From Cellvibrionaceae bacterium (GTDB lineage: Bacteria; Pseudomonadota; Gammaproteobacteria; Pseudomonadales; Cellvibrionaceae), in the NCBI GenBank assembly GCA_027012915.1, contig JALUYN010000043.1, positions 1 to 22,808 on the forward strand: a DNA stretch of 22,808 nucleotides, written 5' to 3'. Of the stretch, positions 6,493-15,432 are shown in pieces. Each line of letters begins with the position of its first letter. Position 1 is the first letter of the stretch. Made by a program: the position numbers and the translations under genes. Below the pieces are notes generated by a model. The model was not told where the DNA came from. It did no database searches and worked only from the letters and a program-made list of their open reading frames with translations.

Positions 6493-7530
6493 ATGATTAA
6501 TCAAAAAATTGCCAATGACCTGCGGATAGATCCCAGAATCAGAGAATTTCTTCAGGCGCACAATCCAGTCGCTATGGGTGACGTCGCCAGCCGTGAGGAA
6601 TTACTGACGCACGCCAATCTTCCGGAAGTTCAGTCTCTAATGGCATTGGTTGATGGCTTTATGGGAGCGCTGGGCAATGAATCCGTAGCGCCTCATGATG
6701 GTCTGAAAACGGAAACACTGACCTTTGAATCTCAACCGGATGGCAACTCGGTAAAAATACAGTACATCCGCCCGGATACCGATGAAGTGTTACCTTGCGT
6801 GTACTATATTCACGGCGGCGGCATGATGTTGTTTTCCTGTTTCTACGAAAACTATGCAGCCTGGGGGCGCATGCTGGCCGCACAGGGGGTCGCGGTAGCC
6901 ATGGTTGATTTTCGCAACAGCCTTTACCCTTCTTCTGCTGAAGAGGTAGCGCCATTTCCGGCGGGGTTGAATGATTGCGTTTCCGGATTGCGTTGGTTAC
7001 ATGCCAATGCCGCAAGTTTAAATGTCGATCCCCAGCGTGTGATTGTTTCCGGCGAAAGTGGCGGCGGTAATCTGGCGATTGCGACGGCATTGACCCTGAA
7101 GCAAGAGAACTCGTTGGAGCTGATTAAAGGGGTTTACGCATTGTGCCCTTTTATTGCCGGTGAATATCCGTTGGAAAAGAATCCATCATCGTCGGAGTTT
7201 AATGGCGTCGTACTCGAATTGTTCAATAACTCATTTCGAATGGCCTATGGCATTGACGCGTTTGAGTCAGCCAACCCTCTCGCTTGGCCCGGATTTGCAA
7301 CTGAGGATGATGTGCGTGGATTACCGCCGGTGGTGATCAGTGTCAACGAATGTGATCCACTGCGGGACGAAGGCATTAACTTCTATCGATTGTTGATGAA
7401 TAGCGGCGTCAGCGCGCGTTGTCGTCAAGTGATGGGCACCGTTCACGCGGTTGAGATTATGCCGGTGATTTGTCCTGAAATTAGTCGTGATACGGCCCGG
7501 GATCTTGCGGGCTTTTGTCGTGACGATTAA
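6493..7530 (+). CDS. Alpha/beta hydrolase, hormone-sensitive-lipase-type esterase
   Basis: 345 residues. The family IV (HSL) oxyanion motif HGGG is at 107-110, the nucleophile elbow GESGG at 187-191 with S189, the acid D288 in NECDPLRDE and H318 in GTVHAVE, giving a full Ser-Asp-His triad. The N-terminal ~70 residues form the usual cap helices. These enzymes hydrolyse short- to medium-chain carboxyl esters; the natural substrate is unknown. No signal peptide, so cytosolic. The gene stands alone, preceded by a repeat element and a solo repeat end and closed by a strong terminator, so it may be a separately acquired unit. GTGAGG upstream of the ATG supports this start. Confidence 0.92.
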   Translation: MINQKIANDLRIDPRIREFLQAHNPVAMGDVASREELLTHANLPEVQSLMALVDGFMGALGNESVAPHDGLKTETLTFESQPDGNSVKIQYIRPDTDEVLPCVYYIHGGGMMLFSCFYENYAAWGRMLAAQGVAVAMVDFRNSLYPSSAEEVAPFPAGLNDCVSGLRWLHANAASLNVDPQRVIVSGESGGGNLAIATALTLKQENSLELIKGVYALCPFIAGEYPLEKNPSSSEFNGVVLELFNNSFRMAYGIDAFESANPLAWPGFATEDDVRGLPPVVISVNECDPLRDEGINFYRLLMNSGVSARCRQVMGTVHAVEIMPVICPEISRDTARDLAGFCRDD

Positions 7531-7560
7531 TAGAATGGAATTTTGGAGAGTATGAAGAGT

Positions 7561-7596
7561 GGTCGGAGTAGCTAAACTACTCCGACCCTTTGTTTT
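7561..7596 (+). terminator. Rho-independent terminator of the esterase gene
   Basis: GGTCGGAGTAG, a 5-base loop CTAAA and CTACTCCGACC form a perfect 11-bp stem, followed by CTTTGTTTT. It lies between the convergent esterase and valS genes. The minus-strand side lacks a T-run, so it mainly serves the plus strand. Confidence 0.9.
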
Positions 7597-7614
7597 ATGC
7601 GCGCAGGGTAGTGT

Positions 7615-10428
7615 TTAGAGGGCGGCGATTTTAGCCACTTGTTCTTCCAGCTTACTCAGTGCTGATTGCATCTCGGTCAGCTTATCGCGCTCTTTCTGAA
7701 CCACCGCTTCCGGTGCTTTATCCACAAACTTCGGATTGTTCAGCTTACCTTCTACTCGCTGGGCATCCTTCTTGATCTTGTCGATCTCTTTGTTGAGGCG
7801 AGCGGTTTCAGCGTCCTTATCGATCAGGCCGGCCATGGGTACCAGAATTTCCATCTCGCCCACTAAACCAGTGGCTGACATAGGTGCTTCGTCGCCAGGG
7901 TTAAGCCAGGTGATGGATTCCAGGCTGGCCAGTTTTTGCAGGAACTGAGTATTCGCTTCAAGGCAGCGCTGATCGTTGTCAGAGCCATTGGCGAAGTACA
8001 GCGGAATATTCTTGGCTGGGGAGATATTCATTTCGCCGCGAATATTACGTACACCTTCAATAACGCCTTTGAGCCATTCCACATCGGCCATGGCCTGCTC
8101 GTCGATCAGGCTGTCGTCGCAGATGGGCATGGCCGCCAGCATAATGGTATCGCCCTTACCTTGTTGAGAAGAGACGCCCGCGAGGTCCTTAACACGCTGC
8201 CAGATTTCCTCAGTGATAAATGGCATCAGTGGGTGAGCCAGGCGCAGAGTGGTTTCCAGCACGCGGACCATGGTGCGGCGAGTCCCCTTCTTCTGGGCAG
8301 CACTGAAATCATCGCTATTGAGTACCGGCTTGGACAGCTCCAGATACCAGGAGCAGTACTCGTTCCAGATAAAGTCGTAGAGGGCCTGAGAGGCCAGATC
8401 GAAGCGGTAGGATTCAATACCATCGGCAACGGCTTTTTCGGCCTGTTGCAGCTTGGAGATAATCCAGCGGTCGGCTACGGACAGCTCGTAATCTTCACTG
8501 CCATCTTGGCCACAATCTTGAGCTTCAATACGGTTGCCTTGCTCGTCCTGCACTTCGCAGTTCATCAGTACATAGCGCGAGGCGTTCCAGATCTTGTTGC
8601 AGAAATTGCGGAAGCCTTCGATACGACCCACATCAAAGTTGATGTCGCGGCCGGTGGAGGCCAGTGAGTAGTAGGTGTAGCGCAGGGCGTCGGTACCGTA
8701 GGGAGTAAAACCGTCCGGGAAGTCCTTGCGGGTTTGCTTTTCAATTTTTTCACGCATGCGCGGTTGCATCAGACCCGCAGTGCGCTTCTGTACCAGAGAT
8801 TCCAGGTCGATACCGTCGATCAAGTCGATAGGGTCGATAACGTTCCCCTTGGACTTGGACATCTTCTGACCGTGGTTGTCGCGCACCAGACCGTGTACGT
8901 ACACTGTGCTGAACGGTACTTCTTTTTTGAAGTGCAGGGTCAGCATGATCATTCGCGCTACCCAGAAGAAGATAATGTCGAAACCGGTCACCAGCACATT
9001 GGTGGGGTGGAAGGTTTTGAGCATCTCGGTTTGCTCGGGCCAGCCCAGAGTACCGAAGGTCCAAAGACCCGAGGAGAACCAGGTATCCAGTACATCGTCG
9101 TCCTGTTTCAGGGCGATGCCGGCGGGGATATTGTGCTTCTCGCGTACTTCTTCTTCGCTGCGACCTACGTAAGGGGTGCCTTCCTCGTCGTACCAGGCGG
9201 GGATGCGGTGGCCCCACCAAAGCTGACGAGAGATACACCAGTCCTGAATGTCGCGCATCCAGGAGAAATACATGTTTTCGTACTGCTTGGGTACAAATTC
9301 GATATCGCCGTCTTCTACGGCTTTGATGGCCTCGTCCGCCAGGGGCTGAGTTTTCACGTACCACTGGTTGGTCAGGTAAGGTTCAATTACCACGCCGGTG
9401 CGGTCGCCGCGGGGCACTTTCAACTTGTGGGGATCGATCTTCTCCAGCAGGCCAAGCGCGTCGAAATCTTCAACGATGACTTTACGGGCATCAAAGCGAT
9501 CCATACCGCGGTATTTTTCAGGCGCGATATTATTGATTTGGGCGTCGTCGGTGAGGATGTTGATCATCTCCAGACCGTGGCGCTGTCCCATTTCATAATC
9601 GTTAAAATCGTGAGCTGGAGTGATTTTTACGCAACCAGTTCCAAACTCTTTATCGACGTAGTCGTCGGCAATAATGGGGATCTCACGGCCAACCAGCGGC
9701 AGGGTGATGGTTTTGCCAATCAGATCTTGGTAGCGCTCATCGTCCGGGTGAACGGCAACGGCGGTATCGCCCAGCATGGTCTCAGGGCGGGTGGTCGCAA
9801 CCACCAAATGGCCGGAACCGTCGGTTAGCGGGTAGCGGAAGTGCCACAAGTGGCCGTCTTCTTCTTCGGAGATAACTTCCAGATCGGATACGGCGGTGTG
9901 CAGTTTCGGGTCCCAGTTCACCAGACGCTGGCCGCGGTAGATCAGACCGTCGTCGTAGAGCTGAATAAACACTTCTTGTACGGCTTTGTAGAAACCGTCG
10001 TCCATGGTGAAGCGCTCGCGGCTCCAGTCGGGACTTGCGCCCAAACGACGCAGCTGCTGGGTGATGGTGCCGCCGGATTCTTCTTTCCATTCCCAGACTT
10101 TTTCAATGAACTTCTCGCGCCCCAGATCGTGACGTGAGATGCCTTGCGCGTCCAGTTGACGCTCAACCACCATTTGTGTGGCGATACCGGCGTGGTCGGT
10201 ACCCACTTGCCACAGGGTGTTGTCTCCCAGCATGCGGTGGTAGCGGATCAGGGCATCCATAATGGATTCCTGAAAGCCGTGACCCATGTGCAGACTACCG
10301 GTGACGTTCGGCGGTGGAATCATAATGCAATAGGGATTGCCTTCGCCGGAGGGCTTGAAATAGCCGTTGTTTTCCCAGGTCTCATACCAGTTCTTTTCAA
10401 TGGACTGGGGTTGGTAGGTCTTTTCCAT
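7615..10428 (-). CDS. valS: Valyl-tRNA synthetase
   Basis: 937 residues, close to the E. coli length of about 950. This class Ia synthetase charges tRNA-Val in the cytosol. The HIGH signature appears as HMGH (47-50) within [15 protein letters not shown], and the KMSKS loop as KMSKSKGN in the middle of the protein. Between them lies the CP1 editing domain ([17 protein letters not shown], the threonine-rich editing signature), which removes mischarged threonine. Further marks are the [17 protein letters not shown] segment and [12 protein letters not shown]-terminal Lys/Glu-rich coiled coil (about 870-937) binds the tRNA. The usual neighbours pepA and holC are absent in this window; valS is divergent from purC. 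The ATG at 10428 is supported by the N-terminal [15 protein letters not shown]. Confidence 0.98.
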   Translation of the reverse strand: MEKTYQPQSIEKNWYETWENNGYFKPSGEGNPYCIMIPPPNVTGSLHMGHGFQESIMDALIRYHRMLGDNTLWQVGTDHAGIATQMVVERQLDAQGISRHDLGREKFIEKVWEWKEESGGTITQQLRRLGASPDWSRERFTMDDGFYKAVQEVFIQLYDDGLIYRGQRLVNWDPKLHTAVSDLEVISEEEDGHLWHFRYPLTDGSGHLVVATTRPETMLGDTAVAVHPDDERYQDLIGKTITLPLVGREIPIIADDYVDKEFGTGCVKITPAHDFNDYEMGQRHGLEMINILTDDAQINNIAPEKYRGMDRFDARKVIVEDFDALGLLEKIDPHKLKVPRGDRTGVVIEPYLTNQWYVKTQPLADEAIKAVEDGDIEFVPKQYENMYFSWMRDIQDWCISRQLWWGHRIPAWYDEEGTPYVGRSEEEVREKHNIPAGIALKQDDDVLDTWFSSGLWTFGTLGWPEQTEMLKTFHPTNVLVTGFDIIFFWVARMIMLTLHFKKEVPFSTVYVHGLVRDNHGQKMSKSKGNVIDPIDLIDGIDLESLVQKRTAGLMQPRMREKIEKQTRKDFPDGFTPYGTDALRYTYYSLASTGRDINFDVGRIEGFRNFCNKIWNASRYVLMNCEVQDEQGNRIEAQDCGQDGSEDYELSVADRWIISKLQQAEKAVADGIESYRFDLASQALYDFIWNEYCSWYLELSKPVLNSDDFSAAQKKGTRRTMVRVLETTLRLAHPLMPFITEEIWQRVKDLAGVSSQQGKGDTIMLAAMPICDDSLIDEQAMADVEWLKGVIEGVRNIRGEMNISPAKNIPLYFANGSDNDQRCLEANTQFLQKLASLESITWLNPGDEAPMSATGLVGEMEILVPMAGLIDKDAETARLNKEIDKIKKDAQRVEGKLNNPKFVDKAPEAVVQKERDKLTEMQSALSKLEEQVAKIAAL

Positions 10429-10518
10429 AGTCGATCGTGTACCGCTGTATTGGGTGAGTTAGGGGGTGGCGAGGATTGTCGTGTGCCTGCCAGGGCTTTC
10501 GCGCACCAAAAGCCGGCC

Positions 10519-10524
10519 ATTATA
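10519..10524 (-). promoter_or_regulatory. Probable valS -10 box
   Basis: On the minus strand this reads TATAAT, a perfect -10, about 90 bases before the valS ATG. The matching -35 is weak (TTCATC-like at about 18 bases). Confidence 0.5.
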
Positions 10525-10708
10525 CATGTTGATACGGGGTGGGATGAAGGGGTTAGTGGGCCTTGTTGGTGTTTGTTGTATATTCTCGAAATGCTGGTCG
10601 TAAAGCTTGATCGCGCGTGGCGAGACCGCAGTCCAGAGGAATTTGGCACACCCTGCCCAGAGTCTGAACGAATTGCCGCTCATTGCGTTTTGGATATATG
10701 TTGGGTGG

Positions 10709-10736
10709 TCTGAGTTTTAATTTCTGAGTTTTAATT
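10709..10736. repeat. Perfect 14-bp tandem duplication upstream of purC
   Basis: TCTGAGTTTTAATT occurs twice back to back (10709-10722 and 10723-10736), ending about 18 bases before the purC -10. The A/T-rich second copy covers the position of the -35 region. Confidence 0.9.
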
Positions 10737-10750
10737 AAAGCAGGCTCTTC

Positions 10751-10759
10751 TGCTAGAAT
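10751..10759 (+). promoter_or_regulatory. Extended -10 promoter of purC
   Basis: TGCTAGAAT fits the TGn-extended -10 form, about 34 bases before the purC ATG. The -35 position is A/T-rich and falls in the tandem duplication; an extended -10 would need little -35 contact. Confidence 0.6.
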
Positions 10760-10792
10760 CCCGCTTTTGATCTTGCTCACGAGAATGCAACT

Positions 10793-11911
10793 ATGACGTC
10801 CACCAGTTCGCTCAAAGATACGGTACTCGCCGTCAATGATGACCTGCCCATCCGCACCGACAAGCCCGTACACAGCGGTAAGGTGCGCTCGGTGTACTGG
10901 TTGACGCAAGCCGACAGCCGTCGTTTGATTGAGGAGAAGGGCTACGATGTCGCATCGGACGCTCCTCTGGCAATTATGGTGATCAGTGACCGTATTTCAG
11001 CTTTCGACTGCATCTGGAGCGGCGAGGGTGGTGTGAAAGGTGTGCCAGGCAAGGGCGCGGCGCTAAATGCCATCTCCAATCATTGGTTTAAGCTGTTTCG
11101 TGAGAAGGGGTTGGCCGACAGTCATATCCTCGATATCCCTCACCCCTTTGTCTGGATTGTGCAGAAGGCCAAGCCAGTTATGATCGAAGCCATCTGTCGT
11201 CAGTACATTACCGGTTCCATGTGGCGAGCTTATTCCAAGGGAGAGCGTGAATTCTGTGGCATTGAAATCGCCGATGGATTGGAGAAAGACCAAAAGCTGC
11301 CGCAATTGCTGATCACGCCGTCCACCAAGGGTATTCTCCAGGGTATTCCCGGCGTGCCGGAAGTGGATGACGTTAACATCACGCGTCAAAATATCGAGGA
11401 TAACTTTGCCGCATTCAATTTCCGCAGTGCAGAAGATATCGACGGTTATGAACGTCTTCTGAAAGAGGGCTTTGATGTGATCAGCAGAGAATTGGCGAAA
11501 CTCGATCAGATCTTTGTGGATACCAAATTCGAGTTTGGCTTTGTGACTGACAAGGCAGGCAAAGAAAAGCTGATCTACATGGACGAGGTAGGAACGCCGG
11601 ATTCTTCACGTATATGGGATGGTCCCAGCTATCGCGATGGCAAGATTGTGGAGAACTCCAAAGAGGGCTTCCGACAGTTTCTCCTTAACCACTTCGAAGA
11701 TCCCGACATTCTGCTCAACAAGGATCGTATGGACGAGCGTTTGGCTTTGGCTCGAGATAACGAGTTGCCTTTGGATGCATTAATGGATATCTCTCGCACC
11801 TACACCGGCATCGCGGAAAAGATCACCGGCCAGAAGATCGAGTTATCCGCCAATCCCAAAGCGGAGATCGTCAAGGTGCTGCGCGAGCAATACGATTTGA
11901 TTGCCGACTAA
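10793..11911 (+). CDS. purC: Phosphoribosylaminoimidazole-succinocarboxamide synthase (SAICAR synthetase)
   Basis: 372 residues. The enzyme joins CAIR and aspartate with ATP to give SAICAR, a late step of purine synthesis in the cytosol. Family marks are [10 protein letters not shown] (the glycine/basic ATP-binding hairpin, about 27-36), [11 protein letters not shown] (substrate site), [16 protein letters not shown] ([18 protein letters not shown]), TKFEFGF and [12 protein letters not shown] (the signature SAICAR synthetase motif). It is the longer form (about 370 residues) found in many gamma-proteobacteria, against about 237 in E. coli. It stands as a single gene with its own extended -10 promoter and is divergent from valS. 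Confidence 0.96.
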   Translation: MTSTSSLKDTVLAVNDDLPIRTDKPVHSGKVRSVYWLTQADSRRLIEEKGYDVASDAPLAIMVISDRISAFDCIWSGEGGVKGVPGKGAALNAISNHWFKLFREKGLADSHILDIPHPFVWIVQKAKPVMIEAICRQYITGSMWRAYSKGEREFCGIEIADGLEKDQKLPQLLITPSTKGILQGIPGVPEVDDVNITRQNIEDNFAAFNFRSAEDIDGYERLLKEGFDVISRELAKLDQIFVDTKFEFGFVTDKAGKEKLIYMDEVGTPDSSRIWDGPSYRDGKIVENSKEGFRQFLLNHFEDPDILLNKDRMDERLALARDNELPLDALMDISRTYTGIAEKITGQKIELSANPKAEIVKVLREQYDLIAD

Positions 11912-11920
11912 TACGTTGTA

Positions 11921-12037
11921 TTAAGTAGGGGGCGGAGTAAGTAGCTTACTCTGAACCAAGCCGGATTTCTGGTCAGGAGTATAGGCGCGCAGCTTTTTGG
12001 CTTCGTCTTCTGGTGTCTGCACGGTGCGGGATTTCAT
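11921..12037 (-). CDS. Candidate 38-residue small ORF, antisense in the purC/symporter gap
   Basis: The minus strand has an ATG at 12037 and a TAA at 11921-11923. The peptide starts MKSRTVQTPEDEAKKLR and ends in a proline-rich tail, with charge and codon use that look more protein-like than the neighbouring spacer. There is no clear Shine-Dalgarno and no recognised family. Its 3' part overlaps a hairpin GAGTAAG-TAG-CTTACTC (11935-11951). It could be a small gene, the tail of a decayed gene or chance. Confidence 0.22.
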   Translation of the reverse strand: MKSRTVQTPEDEAKKLRAYTPDQKSGLVQSKLLTPPPT

Positions 12038-12068
12038 TATTTTGGGTCAGAGCTAAGTAAGGGGTTTT

Positions 12069-13730
12069 ATGACCACGGTTATCTGGCAACTTCTTATAGG
12101 TCTCGGTGTGTTTCTGTTCGGAATGCACCAGCTGGAAAATGGCATTAAGTCCCTCAGTGGTGCGGCGCTGCGCCGCTGGATCCCCCGCGCTACCAATACC
12201 CCTTTAAGCAGTTCCTTCTGTGGAGTCGCAGTTACCGCCGTACTGCAAAGCAGCTCGATGGTCAGTCTGTTGGTGCTGGCCTTTGCCAGTGCCGGCTTGA
12301 TCCCGTTGATGAATGCTGTTGGTGTTTTGCTCGGTGCCAATCTGGGTACCACCTTCACAGGCTGGGTGGTGGCTACCCTGGGTTTCAAACTGGATTTGGA
12401 GGCCATGGCGATTCCAATGACCGGTGTCGCCGGAGCCTTGGTTGTTATGTCCGAAAAGGCGCCACGCCTGCGTGCCACCGGTGAGACCTTCCTTGGATTA
12501 GGGTTGCTACTGTTCGGTTTATCGCTGATGAAAGACAGTGTCGCGGGACTGCCGGAGCAATGGGATATTCGCTCGCTGCAGGGGCTTTCTCCGTGGGTGT
12601 ATTTCCTCGCCGGCGCTTTGGTGACGGCGCTGATTCAGTCCAGCTCCGCGGCCATGATGATGACGCTGACCGCGCTAAATGCCGAATTGATTGCCTTGCC
12701 TGAGGCCATGGCGCTGGTGATTGGTGCAGACCTGGGAACGACCAGTACCACCATCCTTGGCAGTCTCACTGGCAGTACAGTGAAAAAGCAGTTGGCTTTT
12801 TCCCACTGTTTCTACAATCTGGTGGTGGATATTGCGGCGTTCCTGATTCTTCTACCCTGGGCCGAAGACATGCTGGCTTGGCTGGAGATCAGCGACCCCC
12901 TCTACGGTCTGGTGGCATTCCACAGCATCATGAACTTTATCGGTCTGCTGGTATTCCTGCCGCTGTTGAGGTTCTACAGCCGCTGGATCGAGCATCTGTT
13001 TAAAGAACCTGAGGTGGATATCGAGGCGTTGGCCGCCATGCCCGAAGTGATCCCTGAGGCTGCGCTGCCTGTTATGGCGCGCCGAGTGCGAGAGATCTGG
13101 GTACTGTATTTCTGCAATGTCATGGCCCAGTTCCAGCTCAAAATTGACGATGTCAGGCTCTCCGGCAATGCTCGGGAGTTGATTGAACCGGAGTTCCACA
13201 GTCGCGATTTTATGGCACGCTATGAAGCGATAAAGGGCCTGGAACGCCAGATTTTGCAGTTGAGTGTGGCCCTGCAGCGCCAGCGGCTCGACGAATCACA
13301 AAGCCGGCTACTATCAGATCTGCTGAATGTGGCCCGGGCACTTACCTATTCGGCAAAGACTTTAAAGGACATCCAGCATTCCGTGGAGTGGCTGCGGCAG
13401 GACGATAGTTCGCTTGCTGAGAGTTTGCTGACGATGGAACGCGAACATCTGATTGTCTTGCAAGAGCAACTCTATGGTTTTGTCACTGAGGTTCGCGAGC
13501 AGCAGTTCAGTCTGGAAATGGTGGATGAATTGCACAAAACCTGTGATCAACACCAACAGAGTATGGATGAGTTGGTATATCGAGAAGCGGTACAAGACGA
13601 TTCTCTGGGAGACCAAGTGTCTTCGCTGTTGAATGTGAGCCGTGAATTGCGCCACGCCGAAAAAGAGTCGTTGCGAGTTATCGCCGCCTGGCAATTGTGC
13701 CTGCCTGCGGTGCAGGAAAGCCTGAAGTGA
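12069..13730 (+). CDS. Na+/phosphate symporter (NptA/YjbB family) with PhoU-like C-terminal domain
   Basis: 553 residues; AAGGGG lies five bases before the ATG. The membrane half (about 1-310) shows the internal duplication of PNaS transporters: two QSSS motifs (60-63 and 190-193) and two GANLGTT/GADLGTT motifs (89-95 and 219-225), each pair in one inverted-topology repeat. The C-terminal half (about 330-550) is soluble and helical with Glu/Gln-rich segments like PhoU. E. coli YjbB exports phosphate, while NptA types import it with sodium, so direction cannot be fixed from sequence. Inner membrane. It stands alone downstream of purC, and no pst or pho genes are visible. Confidence 0.92.
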   Translation: MTTVIWQLLIGLGVFLFGMHQLENGIKSLSGAALRRWIPRATNTPLSSSFCGVAVTAVLQSSSMVSLLVLAFASAGLIPLMNAVGVLLGANLGTTFTGWVVATLGFKLDLEAMAIPMTGVAGALVVMSEKAPRLRATGETFLGLGLLLFGLSLMKDSVAGLPEQWDIRSLQGLSPWVYFLAGALVTALIQSSSAAMMMTLTALNAELIALPEAMALVIGADLGTTSTTILGSLTGSTVKKQLAFSHCFYNLVVDIAAFLILLPWAEDMLAWLEISDPLYGLVAFHSIMNFIGLLVFLPLLRFYSRWIEHLFKEPEVDIEALAAMPEVIPEAALPVMARRVREIWVLYFCNVMAQFQLKIDDVRLSGNARELIEPEFHSRDFMARYEAIKGLERQILQLSVALQRQRLDESQSRLLSDLLNVARALTYSAKTLKDIQHSVEWLRQDDSSLAESLLTMEREHLIVLQEQLYGFVTEVREQQFSLEMVDELHKTCDQHQQSMDELVYREAVQDDSLGDQVSSLLNVSRELRHAEKESLRVIAAWQLCLPAVQESLK

Positions 13731-13761
13731 AAGCGCGATTGTTAAAACAAGTGAGTCTGTA

Positions 13762-15249
13762 GTGAAAGAGCATCTGTTCTATCTGGAGCCCAAACCGGGT
13801 TTGAGCCTGCAAGTGCAAATCAAGGAGATGCTGGTCTCCGCTATCCTCGATGGTCATTTGGCTCCTGGTGATCCACTGCCATCCAATCGCAAGTTGGCCC
13901 AGACCCTCAATGTGTCGCGCAATACCGTGGTGTTCGTTTACGAAAAGCTACTGGAAGAGGGGTATATCGTTTCGCGCGAGCGCCAGGGGCACTTTGTCGA
14001 TCCTGATATTGACCTGGCTCAGTTGGCTGCCTCTCCAGAAGTTACGGCGGATGTTCAAGGCGAGACAATCCCGGCTGCAGAGTGGTCCAGCCGTTTTCGT
14101 CTGCAACCCCAGGTGCCTAAACATTTGGCGAAGGCCAAGCAATGGCGACACTGTCGTTATTCTTTTATCTATGGTCAATTGGATCCCGAGTTGTTTCCAG
14201 TCAGCGAGTGGCGGGAGTGCACACGTCAGGCCACCAGTAATCTGCTGACTCGCGACTGGTTGGGAGACAGCGCCGATGCCGACGATCCCATGTTGATTGA
14301 GCAGCTACGCTCGCGCGTGCTGCCTCGGCGGGGTATTCGCTGCAGTGCTGATGAAATATTGGTTACATTGGGGACCCAGCAATCGCTGTATATTTTGGCT
14401 CAGCTTCTGGCTGGTCCGGGTGTCAGAGTCGGTTTGGAGAATCCGGGCTATTCCGATGTGCGGCATATTTTTAACCTTACCGGAGCTCTGATTAATCCGT
14501 TGTCGATTGACGCAGAGGGTGTGGTAGTCAATGCGTCGTTACAAGACAGCGATTATCTGTTTGTAACCCCAAGCCATCAGGCACCAACCACTGTGACCAT
14601 GTCGATGGCGCGACGCAAGGCATTGCTTCAGTGCGCCGAGAATCGCGATCAGATCATTATTGAAGATGACTACGAGAACGAAATTAATTTTTTCGGCCCT
14701 CCTGCGCCTGCGCTCAAGAGTCTCGATAAAAGTGGCCGTGTAATCTACGTGGGCAGCCTTTCAAAAACCCTGTCGCCGGGTTTGCGAATTGGCTACATGG
14801 TGGGGCCGGCGGAATTTATCGCTCAGGCGCGAGCGTTGCGTCATTTAATGTTGCGCCATCCGCCTTCGAACAATCAGCGCACATTGGCGCTGTTTCTGGC
14901 CGGTGGTCATCATGACACATTGTTGCGACGTTTAACGGCCACCTATCGTGAGCGCTACGATTGTCTGGTCAAGGCGCTGCAAACTCATCTACCCGAAATG
15001 CGCATCTCCAATACTACTGGCGGCAGTTCGCTGTGGCTCGAAGGACCTGAAGATCTGGACACGGAGGCTCTGCAAGAGCGAGCTCTGCAGAACAGTCTGT
15101 TTTTTGAGCCGGCCCGGACTCTGTTTTTTGGCGATACCGTAGTCAAGAATTGCTTCCGCCTGGGGTATTCCTCTATCAAGACGGAAGATATCGAGCCGGG
15201 AATCAAGCTGCTGGCTGAGCTGATACATAATCCGGATTATCACCACTGA
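13762..15249 (+). CDS. MocR-type (GntR-HTH / aminotransferase-fold) transcriptional regulator
   Basis: 495 residues with a GTG start at 13762. The N-terminal winged helix of GntR type spans about 10-80 (LPSNRKLAQTLNVSRNTVVF is the recognition region). The rest is a fold-type I aminotransferase domain with PLP sites: SHQAPTT (271-277), IIEDDYENE (D302/D303) and the Schiff-base lysine K335 in GSLSKTLSPG. MocR regulators use bound PLP and an amino-acid-like effector to control neighbouring genes. The MFS carrier gene begins 183 bases downstream on the same strand and is the best candidate target. The effector cannot be told from sequence; it could be a GabR-, TauR- or PdxR-like member. Confidence 0.93.
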   Translation: MKEHLFYLEPKPGLSLQVQIKEMLVSAILDGHLAPGDPLPSNRKLAQTLNVSRNTVVFVYEKLLEEGYIVSRERQGHFVDPDIDLAQLAASPEVTADVQGETIPAAEWSSRFRLQPQVPKHLAKAKQWRHCRYSFIYGQLDPELFPVSEWRECTRQATSNLLTRDWLGDSADADDPMLIEQLRSRVLPRRGIRCSADEILVTLGTQQSLYILAQLLAGPGVRVGLENPGYSDVRHIFNLTGALINPLSIDAEGVVVNASLQDSDYLFVTPSHQAPTTVTMSMARRKALLQCAENRDQIIIEDDYENEINFFGPPAPALKSLDKSGRVIYVGSLSKTLSPGLRIGYMVGPAEFIAQARALRHLMLRHPPSNNQRTLALFLAGGHHDTLLRRLTATYRERYDCLVKALQTHLPEMRISNTTGGSSLWLEGPEDLDTEALQERALQNSLFFEPARTLFFGDTVVKNCFRLGYSSIKTEDIEPGIKLLAELIHNPDYHH

Positions 15250-15304
15250 AATAGCGGCTGACAGGCCGGACTAAAGTCTAATTTTATAGCGCGTTTGAAT
15301 CTTA

Positions 15305-15396
15305 CATGCTGTGCGGTTAGGCCTGTGCGCAGCGGAGGTGAAACCGAGACAACCGCAATGCCAAGGCTTGTCTGCGCGGTATCGGCAACTGATACT
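15305..15396 (+). ncRNA. Possible structured leader upstream of the MFS gene
   Basis: Several nested stems are visible on the plus strand. GCGCAG (15327-15332) can pair with CTGCGC (15372-15377); AGACAA (15347-15352) with TTGTCT (15368-15373), an alternative to part of that stem; and CGGTATC with GATACTG (about 15377-15397) around loop GGCAACT. A strong GGAGGTG (about 15334-15340) sits inside the structure. I do not recognise a known riboswitch class. It may be a chance fold. Confidence 0.25.
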
Positions 15397-15432
15397 GTCC
15401 CAAAAATAATAACGACAAAAACAGTATTCACT

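Larger units (their letters stand above)
10429..10792. other. Divergent valS/purC promoter region
   Basis: A 364-bp gap with no convincing gene. Open frames on the minus strand here look random in residue content and include the valS promoter. It contains the likely valS -10, a perfect 14-bp tandem duplication and the purC extended -10. The middle (about 10560-10700) shows no recognised element. Confidence 0.6.

Noticed and set aside
7936..8667. 243-codon plus-strand frame inside valS
   Set aside because: Antisense shadow of valS with no domain signature.
8734..9828. Long open frame (364 codons) on the plus strand inside valS
   Set aside because: It is antisense to valS, which has every synthetase motif; the frame has no recognisable protein features and arises from codon bias.
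10459..10683. 74-codon minus-strand frame upstream of valS
   Set aside because: It spans the valS -10 box and has random-looking composition, so it is treated as non-coding.
11935..11951. Hairpin GAGTAAG-TAG-CTTACTC after purC as an intrinsic terminator
   Set aside because: The stem is A/T-rich and short, and no T-tract follows on either strand.
15318..15365. Resemblance to a cobalamin riboswitch core (GGTGAAA...ACCGCAATG)
   Set aside because: The conserved B12 box and the downstream GAGTCAGGAGACC-type element are absent, and the spacing is wrong.
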